From: an uncultured Clostridia bacterium
GTDB lineage: Bacteria > Bacillota > Clostridia > UBA1381
NCBI GenBank assembly: GCA_934462945.1
Contig: CAKSJF010000001.1
Coordinates: forward strand, 1 to 64,000
DNA: 64,000 nt
Direction: 5' to 3'
Under the pieces are notes generated by a model. The model did not search any database. It was not told the DNA's origin and worked only from the letters and a program-made list of their open reading frames with translations. Each line of letters opens with the position of its first letter. The stretch's first letter is position 1. This document shows positions 17,665-25,798 of this stretch, in pieces. The position numbers were made by a program, and so were the translations under genes.

Positions 17665-20600
17665 TTGTTCGTGAATTTTATCGGCGGCGGTGTCGGGAGC
17701 GGAAAAACGCGGTTTTGCGCGGATTTAATGCGCCGCACGCTTGAAAAAAATCCGAGAGATCGGTGCATTATGCTTGTGCCGGATCAGCTTTCGTATACGG
17801 CAGAAAAAACAATTTCAGAGCTGTTAGGCGGAACAGGTCCGAACGGTGCGGAGGTTATGACGCTTTCGCGCTTTATTTCCCGTGTGCTGAATCCAGACCC
17901 AAACCGTTATTTAACTCCATCCGGAAAACAAATGCTGATTTATGAGGCGGCGGCAGAGCAGGAAAAAAAGGAACACCGCATTTTTAACGGCTGTCTGTTC
18001 CGGGAGGGTTTTTTAGAAAAGCTTTCCGAACTGATGGTAGAAATGAGCCGCTATTGTATCACACCGGAGATTTTGACAGAGCAGGCAGAAAAAGTAAAAA
18101 GTGGCATGCTCCAGGAAAAGCTTTTCGCGCTTTCGGATATTCAGAAAAGCTATCAGCTTCTTTTAGACGACCGTTTTTTAGACAGTGCGGACGATCTTCT
18201 GCGTCTGGCAGAAAAAATCTCCTCAGAGGAGCTGCTTTCCCATACGCACATCTGGTTTGACGATTTTTCGGATTTTTCGCCGGCACATTATGCGGTACTC
18301 CGTGCCATGATGAAGCATGCCGCGTCGGTACATATCACTCTTTGTATGCCGAGAGATGCCGGAGAGGACAGCATTTTCTGCCCGGTGGTAAAAACATATC
18401 ATAAACTGATGCATATTACAGAGGAGGAGGGCGTGCGCGTTTTCCGGCAATGGACGGATTCAGACAACAGACGCCTGCAATCGGATACGCTCCGGTTGCT
18501 TCAAAAGCATTGGGGAGAGGATTTTTCAGAAAAAAAACCAGTGGACGCCATTTCGCTTTATCAGGCACGCGACCGATACGGCGAGGTGGAGTGGCTTTCT
18601 AAAAAAATTCTCTCAGACATTCAAAACGGACTGCGCTATCGGGATATCCGCGTGATCTGCGGCGAGGAGGAAAGCTATCATCATATCATAGAGGCTGTTT
18701 TTTCTGACTATCGGATTCCGTATTTCAGCGACCGGAAAATCCCGGTCACCGAGCATCCGATTGTCGTTACGGCATTGTCTGTTTTTGAAATACAAAAGGC
18801 AAACTGGAGCTATGAATCGGTTTTTGCCTATCTTCGCTGCGGTTTTCTTTATACCAGGGAGGATGGCGAAATCAAGCCTTTTTTACAGGATGATCTCGAT
18901 CAGCTTGAAAATTATGTTCTCCGCTATGGAATCCGAGGGAAAAAAGCGTGGTGTTCACAATGGGAACAGGAAAATACCGGTGTGTTTGACAGTGTTTTAG
19001 GAACGCAGGAATCCGGGGAGGATATGGAGTATATAAACCGTATTCGCCGCATGGTGACAGAACCGCTGATGGAATTTTATGATGCAGTCAAAGGCAGAAC
19101 CACCGTCCGGCAGGCGGCAGAGGCACTTTATGAATTTTTCTGCCGGATTCATTTGTATGAGGGTCTGCAAAAAGAAGTTGCACGGTTTGAAGAGCAGGGA
19201 TTTTTAAATGAGGCAGAACAATTCCAAAAAATCTGGAATCTGCTCCTCTCTGTGATGGATCAGGCAGTGGTGACCTCCGGAGAACGGAAAAAATCTGATT
19301 TTCCGGCAATTCTCCGGGCAGGACTTTCCGCAGAAACCATCTCCATTATCCCCTCCGGAATCGACCGGGTCACGATCGGAGCAATGAGCAGAAACAGTTT
19401 TCCACCGGTTCGGAAAACCTATTTTTTGGGTTGCTTGGAGGGATGCATTCCACATCAGGCGGAGGGCAACGGAATCCTGACAGATCCGGATCGGATCGCG
19501 TTAGAGGAGAGTTTGTCAGAGGACGGCAGAGAGCTTGCAAAGGATAGCCGGACGCAGATGACGGGAGAAGAATGGAAGCTGTACCGCGCAATTTTCTCAT
19601 CCTCCGATGCAGTATGCTTTTCCTGGCCGGCATTGGATTCTGAGGGGAACGCATGCCGGGCAGCAGTTTTTTTGGAGGAGCTTTTAGAGCATTTTCCGAA
19701 TATGTTGACAGAAAACCATTTAGAGGATGAAAAAAGTACGGAATTTTATTCGGAAAAGCATGCATTTTCCGCTATGATGCGGCAGCTGGGAAATCCCGAT
19801 CCGGCATACCGCGGCGCATGGAATGAATTTTATCAGGAGTGCAGAAATAATCCGGCATGGCAGGAACGGTTGGAGCTGTTCTCCTGGGCACGTGCCTATA
19901 AAAGCGTGCAGCCAAAGCTTTTGAAGGAGGAGGCGGCGCGGCTGTACTGCGATCATCACCGCTATAGTGTAAGCAAGCTTTCGGTGTTCCGCTCGTGTCC
20001 GTTTTCCTATTACATCAAGCACGGACTAAAAGCAGAGGAGCGCGAAATCCGGCAGATACATAAATTTGATTTGGGACGGCTTCTCCACTGGGCGGTCTGC
20101 CGTTATTGTGAGGAGGTTTCCGGGGGAGAAAAGCAGCTTTCAAAAATTCGGGAGCGTTGGTGCGCTCTGACCGGGGAAAAGAGCAGGGAGCTTGTGCATA
20201 CAATTATGCAGGAGATTGAGGAGCGCGTTTTGCGCGATCTGCACCGAGATCGGGAAAAGGTGGCATATTTATTAGAGCGGATGGAAAAGACGATTCTCCG
20301 TTCCGCAGAAATGATCCGCCTTAGCATGGTTCGGGGCGAATATGCCGCTGTGGCACTGGAATTGGAGTTTAAAATAGAAATTGAATGGAAAGGAAAGCAT
20401 GTCGGCTTAAACGGAACAATTGACCGTGTGGACTTAGATGAAAAGCCGGAGGAGGAAAGCGCATGTCTGCGCATTGTGGACTACAAATCCGGCAGTAAGG
20501 ATTTTAGTATTGTTTCCATATCCAATCAGATGGATATGCAGCTGGTGCTATATGCGATTGCAGCACTGTCACTCTATCAAAGCGGTGTGATTCCGGGAAA

Positions 20601-21120
20601 TGGCTATCAGCCGGAAATTTCCGGGATTCTCTATCATAAACTCCGGGATGACTTGGTAGAATGCAAGCCGGAGCAGCTTTCGGAGGTGGACGCGATTGCA
20701 AGACGGAGTCTCAGAATGGACGGGTTGATTGTTTTAGAGGATACAGAGGATGCCGCCAGTGAGGCTTTAGAAATGGATCACACGCTTTTAGATGCGGATG
20801 AGAGTGAGTTTTTAAAGCTGGGTCTAAAAAAGGATAAGCAGGGAATCAATCAAAGGTCGTCCAAGGTGACTACCAAATCCCGGTTTGCGCTATTGATGGA
20901 TTATGTCAAAAAATCTGTGATTGATATGGACGAAAAAATTTTTGACGGCGATATCCGGATCTGTCCGGGAGTGCAGGGAGCACAGTCTCCGTGCAGTTAT
21001 TGCAGCTATCGGGAAATCTGTCTTTACGACAAGTCGCTCGACGGTCAGGACAAGCTGATCAGTGATGAGGATGAGGCGTGGAACAGAATTGAGGAGATCG
21101 GAAAGGAGGGAGAAGTATGA
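17665..21120 (+). CDS. addB: ATP-dependent helicase/deoxyribonuclease subunit B
   Basis: 1151 residues, as in other Bacillota. With AddA it resects double-strand breaks for recombination and recognises Chi. A Walker A loop GGGVGSGKT is at residues 7-15. The C-terminal nuclease domain has VDYKSG, and four cysteines at 778, 1110, 1113 and 1119 match the spacing of the structural 4Fe-4S cluster of the family. The start is a TTG at 17665, eight bases after AGGAGG; the next candidate, GTG at 17671, is too far. Its stop overlaps the addA start by 4 bases. Confidence 0.95.
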   Translation: MFVNFIGGGVGSGKTRFCADLMRRTLEKNPRDRCIMLVPDQLSYTAEKTISELLGGTGPNGAEVMTLSRFISRVLNPDPNRYLTPSGKQMLIYEAAAEQEKKEHRIFNGCLFREGFLEKLSELMVEMSRYCITPEILTEQAEKVKSGMLQEKLFALSDIQKSYQLLLDDRFLDSADDLLRLAEKISSEELLSHTHIWFDDFSDFSPAHYAVLRAMMKHAASVHITLCMPRDAGEDSIFCPVVKTYHKLMHITEEEGVRVFRQWTDSDNRRLQSDTLRLLQKHWGEDFSEKKPVDAISLYQARDRYGEVEWLSKKILSDIQNGLRYRDIRVICGEEESYHHIIEAVFSDYRIPYFSDRKIPVTEHPIVVTALSVFEIQKANWSYESVFAYLRCGFLYTREDGEIKPFLQDDLDQLENYVLRYGIRGKKAWCSQWEQENTGVFDSVLGTQESGEDMEYINRIRRMVTEPLMEFYDAVKGRTTVRQAAEALYEFFCRIHLYEGLQKEVARFEEQGFLNEAEQFQKIWNLLLSVMDQAVVTSGERKKSDFPAILRAGLSAETISIIPSGIDRVTIGAMSRNSFPPVRKTYFLGCLEGCIPHQAEGNGILTDPDRIALEESLSEDGRELAKDSRTQMTGEEWKLYRAIFSSSDAVCFSWPALDSEGNACRAAVFLEELLEHFPNMLTENHLEDEKSTEFYSEKHAFSAMMRQLGNPDPAYRGAWNEFYQECRNNPAWQERLELFSWARAYKSVQPKLLKEEAARLYCDHHRYSVSKLSVFRSCPFSYYIKHGLKAEEREIRQIHKFDLGRLLHWAVCRYCEEVSGGEKQLSKIRERWCALTGEKSRELVHTIMQEIEERVLRDLHRDREKVAYLLERMEKTILRSAEMIRLSMVRGEYAAVALELEFKIEIEWKGKHVGLNGTIDRVDLDEKPEEESACLRIVDYKSGSKDFSIVSISNQMDMQLVLYAIAALSLYQSGVIPGNGYQPEISGILYHKLRDDLVECKPEQLSEVDAIARRSLRMDGLIVLEDTEDAASEALEMDHTLLDADESEFLKLGLKKDKQGINQRSSKVTTKSRFALLMDYVKKSVIDMDEKIFDGDIRICPGVQGAQSPCSYCSYREICLYDKSLDGQDKLISDEDEAWNRIEEIGKEGEV

Positions 21121-24100
21121 CAAAACGCAGATGGACACCGGCACAGGAGGAGGCAATCTATACAAAATGGATTAACGGAGACAAAAGCAGCAATATTTTA
21201 GTGAATGCCGCGGCAGGCTCTGGAAAAACAGCAGTATTGGTTGAGCGGATTATTGAAAAGCTTTCGGAAAATGAACGCGATCCGCACACCACAGATGTTG
21301 ACCGGCTTTTGGTGGTAACCTTTACAAATGCCGCGGCGGCAGAAATGAAAGAAAGGGTTGCAAAGGCATTAACCGGAAAGCTCCGGGCAGCGCAAAGCAC
21401 AGGAGATTTTGCAGCGGCAAACCGTTTTAAAAATCAGCTATCCCTCCTGCGGACTGCCGATATAACCACGATTGACGCATTCTGCATGAAGCTTTTGAAA
21501 AATTATTTTCATCTTTTAAAAATTGATCCGAATTTTAAAATTGTAGGACAGGAAAAAGGGCTTTTAGAGGATGAGGCGATGGAGGAGCTGTTTGAGGAAT
21601 GCTACAGTGCGCAGAATGAAAGCTTTTTACTGCTTGCAAGACTGTATTCTGAAAGCCGGGACGACCGTGCGCTTGCGCAGATTATTTTAGAGGTTTACAA
21701 TTTTTTGCAGTCTCTCCCAAACCCGGAGGAATGGCTTTTAGAAAAAACAAACGCGTTTTTGGAAAATCCATGGGGCGGCTATCTGCTGGAGCAAAAAAAT
21801 AAATTGGTACGGCAGGCGAAAGCATCTCTGGAGCATGCGCTTTCCGAAATGTACCGGTACACCCTCGGAAAAGCGCCCGATACGGATTTTGACGCATTTT
21901 TAGCCGCCTATCCGGACGAAGAGGAAAACGAGGTCTATCTTGCCTGGGGAACATATTATCATGCCATAGTATCAGAATACGGTACAGCATGCAGGCTTTT
22001 GGATGCGGATTGGGATGAAAGCTTTCAATTATTTTCAGAGCTGTCTTTTCCAGCGCTCAATAAACGGCCGCTTTTTCAGGATAAATCAAGGACAGTCAAG
22101 GATGCAGAGGAAAAAGCAGTTGTGAAAGCATACCGCGACGCAGCAAAGGAGGCGTTTTTAAAGGCATCCGGTTTGATTTCCGGCACGAGGGAGGAGGAAT
22201 CCTGTCAGCTTTCGGAACGGGTCTATCCGGCGGCATGTGCGCTTTCGGAGTTGGTTTTGGGATTTTCAAAAAAATATGCCGAAAAAAAGGCGGAAAAAAA
22301 CCTTTTGGAGTTTTCCGATATTGAGCATCTATGCTTAAAGCTTTTGTCGGAGCATGAGGAGGTGCGGGAAGAACTTCAGGCAAAATATGATGAAGTATTA
22401 ATGGATGAGTACCAGGATACAAATGCTTTGCAGGAGTCCATTTTCCGTGCCGTTTCGCGCGGAGATAATTTCTTTATGGTGGGGGATATGAAGCAGAGTA
22501 TTTATCAGTTCCGAAATAGTGACCCAACCATTTTTAAAGAAAAATGCGATACCTATCTGCCTGTTTCGGGAGCGGAAAACCGGAAAATTACGCTGTCTGC
22601 TAATTTCCGGAGCAGAATTGAGGTTTTGGACAGCGTGAACGCGGTTTTTTCGCGGATGATGTCGGAAGAAGTCGGCGATCTGGTGTATGATGAGGAGCAT
22701 TGGCTCAATCTCGGAAATACCACCTATCAGCAGAAAAATGAAAGCGGCTATCAGTCGGAATGCTATGTCTTAGAGAGTCGACCGTCCGATTCAGAGGATG
22801 AGGAAAGCCTTGATAAGGTAGAATTAGAGGCGCGGTTTATCGCAGGAAAAATCCGTGCCTTAAAGGACAGCGGCTATCTGGTGCGCGCAGGAGAGGAATA
22901 CCGCCCGATCGAAAACCGGGATATTACGATTCTGATGTCCTCGCATAAGGCGGCAGCTGAAATCTATACGGCAGAGCTTTCGCGTTTCGGAATCAGCTGC
23001 TATGCGGAAACCGGGGGATATTTTGAAAAAAATGAAGTGCGGATGGTGTTGTCGCTGATTAAAATTCTGCAAAATCCGCGTCAGGATATTCCGCTTTTGG
23101 GGGTACTTCGCTCGCCGATCGGACGTTTTTCCGATCATGAATTAACCGAAATCCGAACCCATGCGCCGGGCAGTATCTTTGACGCGGCGTTTTCCTATAG
23201 CAAGGAGGAAAACGAGCTTGCAAAGCGGCTTTCGGATTTTTTAGACCGGCTTGCACGCTGGCGCGGATATGCGCATTATATGACCTGCGACCGGCTTTTA
23301 TGGACGCTTTATGAGGAAACCGGAATCTATAGCTTTGCCGGCGCGTTGATTAAGGGAGAGGAGGCGCAGGCAAATCTGCGGCTGTTATTTGAACGTGCCA
23401 AAGCATATGAAGCCTCCGGCTACCGGGGTCTGTTTCATTTTATCCGCTATATGGAGCGGCTTTCAGAGCGTGAGGAAAACATCAACAGCGCTAAAATGGT
23501 TGGAGAAGAACACGACGTGGTGCGTATTATGACAATTCATAAAAGCAAAGGTCTGGAATTTCCGGTGGTGTTCTTAGCTGGCTGCGGAAAGCATTTCCGG
23601 AATGATCCTGCAAAAATTCCGATGCACCGGAGGCTTGGCTTAGGCTTAGAGGAAATCAATTTTGAAAAAAGCTACCGCATGCCGACAGCGGCAAAAAAAG
23701 CAATCACGCTTGAAAACCGCCGGGAACAGCTATCCGAGGAGGCGCGAAAGCTTTATGTAGCGCTGACGCGTGCCAAGGAAAAGCTGATTGTGACCGGAGT
23801 GGTCAATGATAAGGGCGGTGCAGAGGCTTTAGAGAAACGCTGGAAAGCTTTCCTTTCGGGTGAAAATTCTGTTATGAGTCCGTCCGCGGCGGCAAGTGCG
23901 AGAAACTTTTTTGATTGGCTTTGCCCGGCGGCAATGGTTTCGGAGGAATGGCATTATGAGTCTGTACCGTATGACGCAAAGCTTCCGGCGGAGGAAACAA
24001 AGCATGAAACCAGGCAGGAGAAAAAGGAAAAAATCCGGATTTCGGATTTTTGCTATCCGTATGCCGACAGTGTGTATCTGCCAACGAAAGTCAGCGTTAC

Positions 24101-24692
24101 TGAATTAAAAAGATTGAACCAGCCGTCCCAGGCGGCGCAAATGGCGGCAATGCCGGCATTTTTAGCAGGAGATAAGAAACTCCGGGGCGCGGCGGCAGGA
24201 ACGGCGCTGCATACGGCAATGCAGAAAATTGTTCCAAAGCCGGACATGGACGAAACCTGGATTTTGTCCGAGCTTGCCAGACTCTGCGGAGAACATATAC
24301 TGACCGATGCGGAAAAAGAAAGCGTTCCGGTGGATGCAATTTTGCAGTTTTACCGGGGAACACTTGGTGCGCGGATGCTCACAGCAGAAAAGGTATATCG
24401 TGAGCAGGCATTTGAACTGCTCCTCCCGGCAAAGGAGCTTTATCCGGAGGAAACATCGGAGGAAGAAATTTTGTTGCAGGGTGTGATCGACTGTTATTTT
24501 GAAGAACCGGACGGCATTGTTCTGATTGATTATAAATCAGATTACTATACCGATTCTGCGGAAATGAAAGAAAAATATGCCGTGCAGCTTAGCTGGTACA
24601 AGCGCGTGTTAGAACGGATTTTAAAAAAGCCGGTTAAGGAATGTTATTTATATTTATTTTATCGTCATAAGGAACTATTGGTGGAAGTATGA
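21117..24692 (+). CDS. addA: ATP-dependent helicase/nuclease subunit A
   Basis: 1191 residues. UvrD-type superfamily 1 helicase motifs are clear: Walker A AAAGSGKT at 31-38, the DEXX-box segment VLMDEYQDTN, and motif VI-like YVALTRAKEKL. The C-terminal RecB-like nuclease carries GVIDC and the catalytic IDYKSD near residue 1137. It is the 3'-to-5' motor and one nuclease of the AddAB end-resection complex. ATGA overlaps couple it to addB before it and to the chromate transporter gene after it. Confidence 0.96.
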   Translation: MTKRRWTPAQEEAIYTKWINGDKSSNILVNAAAGSGKTAVLVERIIEKLSENERDPHTTDVDRLLVVTFTNAAAAEMKERVAKALTGKLRAAQSTGDFAAANRFKNQLSLLRTADITTIDAFCMKLLKNYFHLLKIDPNFKIVGQEKGLLEDEAMEELFEECYSAQNESFLLLARLYSESRDDRALAQIILEVYNFLQSLPNPEEWLLEKTNAFLENPWGGYLLEQKNKLVRQAKASLEHALSEMYRYTLGKAPDTDFDAFLAAYPDEEENEVYLAWGTYYHAIVSEYGTACRLLDADWDESFQLFSELSFPALNKRPLFQDKSRTVKDAEEKAVVKAYRDAAKEAFLKASGLISGTREEESCQLSERVYPAACALSELVLGFSKKYAEKKAEKNLLEFSDIEHLCLKLLSEHEEVREELQAKYDEVLMDEYQDTNALQESIFRAVSRGDNFFMVGDMKQSIYQFRNSDPTIFKEKCDTYLPVSGAENRKITLSANFRSRIEVLDSVNAVFSRMMSEEVGDLVYDEEHWLNLGNTTYQQKNESGYQSECYVLESRPSDSEDEESLDKVELEARFIAGKIRALKDSGYLVRAGEEYRPIENRDITILMSSHKAAAEIYTAELSRFGISCYAETGGYFEKNEVRMVLSLIKILQNPRQDIPLLGVLRSPIGRFSDHELTEIRTHAPGSIFDAAFSYSKEENELAKRLSDFLDRLARWRGYAHYMTCDRLLWTLYEETGIYSFAGALIKGEEAQANLRLLFERAKAYEASGYRGLFHFIRYMERLSEREENINSAKMVGEEHDVVRIMTIHKSKGLEFPVVFLAGCGKHFRNDPAKIPMHRRLGLGLEEINFEKSYRMPTAAKKAITLENRREQLSEEARKLYVALTRAKEKLIVTGVVNDKGGAEALEKRWKAFLSGENSVMSPSAAASARNFFDWLCPAAMVSEEWHYESVPYDAKLPAEETKHETRQEKKEKIRISDFCYPYADSVYLPTKVSVTELKRLNQPSQAAQMAAMPAFLAGDKKLRGAAAGTALHTAMQKIVPKPDMDETWILSELARLCGEHILTDAEKESVPVDAILQFYRGTLGARMLTAEKVYREQAFELLLPAKELYPEETSEEEILLQGVIDCYFEEPDGIVLIDYKSDYYTDSAEMKEKYAVQLSWYKRVLERILKKPVKECYLYLFYRHKELLVEV

Positions 24693-25246
24693 AAAGAAGT
24701 AAAAAAGAGATCTTAGAGCTGTTTCTTTGCTTTTTAAAGATCGGTGCGTTTACATTCGGCGGCGGCTATGCCATGCTGCCGATGATCCGGCGCGAGCTTG
24801 CGGAAAAGAAACAGTGGATTACAGAGGAAGAAATTTTAGAAATTACGGCAATTGCAGAGGCAACGCCCGGACCGATTGCGGTGAATGCTGCCACGTTTGT
24901 AGGATACCGGACGGCAGGCTTTTGGGGTGCGTTTTGTGCCACCTGCGGCGTTGTCCTGCCGGCATTTCTGATTATTTCAGCCATTTCCGGAGTTCTTCAG
25001 GTATATCAGGAAAACCGGATTGTTGCATATGCTTTTTATGGCATTCGCGCCGGGGTATTAGCGTTAATTCTGCATGCGCTCTGGTCAATGGCAAAGGAGT
25101 GCCCCAAAGGGATTCTCTCCTATCTGCTTGCCGGAGTGGCATTTTTGGGAACGGCGGTTTTTGGAATCAGCAGTATTGCTGTGATTCTGTTCTGTGCCGC
25201 GGTGGGGTTAGGTTCTTCGTTTTGGACAGAGAGGAGAAGTCGATGA
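24689..25246 (+). CDS. Chromate transporter family protein, short-chain subunit 1
   Basis: 185 residues. The family N-terminus FLKIGAFTFGGGYAMLP and the EATPGPIAVNAATFVGY motif are present, with about five or six helices. Short-chain CHR proteins occur as adjacent pairs that together equal one full-length ChrA. Exported substrate is assumed to be chromate or another oxyanion; many such pairs have no shown role. Overlaps addA and the next gene by 4 bases each. Confidence 0.88.
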   Translation: MKRSKKEILELFLCFLKIGAFTFGGGYAMLPMIRRELAEKKQWITEEEILEITAIAEATPGPIAVNAATFVGYRTAGFWGAFCATCGVVLPAFLIISAISGVLQVYQENRIVAYAFYGIRAGVLALILHALWSMAKECPKGILSYLLAGVAFLGTAVFGISSIAVILFCAAVGLGSSFWTERRSR

Positions 25247-25797
25247 TTTACCTGACGCTTTTTTACACCTTTTTTAAAATCGGACTTTTTACCTTTGGCG
25301 GCGGCTATGCCATGCTGCCGCTGATTCAGGAGGAAATTGTCCGGCACGGCTGGATGACGGTGCAGGATTTAGTGAATTTTATTGCTGTCAGCGAAAGCAC
25401 ACCCGGACCGTTTGCCATTAATATCTCCACCTATGTCGGATCGGAAACGGCAGGATTTTTCGGGGGTCTTTGTGCTACACTGGGCGTGGTGCTGCCGTCC
25501 TTTGTGATTATTTTTGCCGTTGCGGGATGCTATCAGAAATTCTGTAAAAGCCGGATTGTCCGCGGCTGTATGTCCGGGTTAAAGCCGGCAGTGTTAGGGT
25601 TGATTGGCGCGGCTGTGATCTCCACCGGAAAAACTGTTTTCTTTCCGGAGAAGATCGCATTCGGAACAGATTTTTTCCTTTCCCTTGTCATTTTTCTGAT
25701 GATGCTTGCCTGCACCGTTCGGCGGATGCATCCGATTTTGATTGTGGTGTTTTCTGCCTGTCTGGGGATTGCAGCAGGGGTTCTGTTTGGTCTTTAA
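25243..25797 (+). CDS. Chromate transporter family protein, short-chain subunit 2
   Basis: 184 residues, homologous to the preceding gene (FFKIGLFTFGGGYAMLPL and ESTPGPFAINISTYVG). It starts at the ATG at 25243 inside the stop of its partner; the open frame extends much further upstream but overlaps the partner gene in another frame and is not coding there. Last gene of the addBA operon; its stop is one base from the stop of the convergent glycosyltransferase gene. Confidence 0.88.
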   Translation: MIYLTLFYTFFKIGLFTFGGGYAMLPLIQEEIVRHGWMTVQDLVNFIAVSESTPGPFAINISTYVGSETAGFFGGLCATLGVVLPSFVIIFAVAGCYQKFCKSRIVRGCMSGLKPAVLGLIGAAVISTGKTVFFPEKIAFGTDFFLSLVIFLMMLACTVRRMHPILIVVFSACLGIAAGVLFGL

Positions 25798-25798
25798 A

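Noticed and set aside
24727..25242. Long upstream extension of the second chromate transporter frame
   Set aside because: It overlaps the first transporter gene in another frame; the ATG at 25243 with the 4-base overlap and family N-terminus is the real start.
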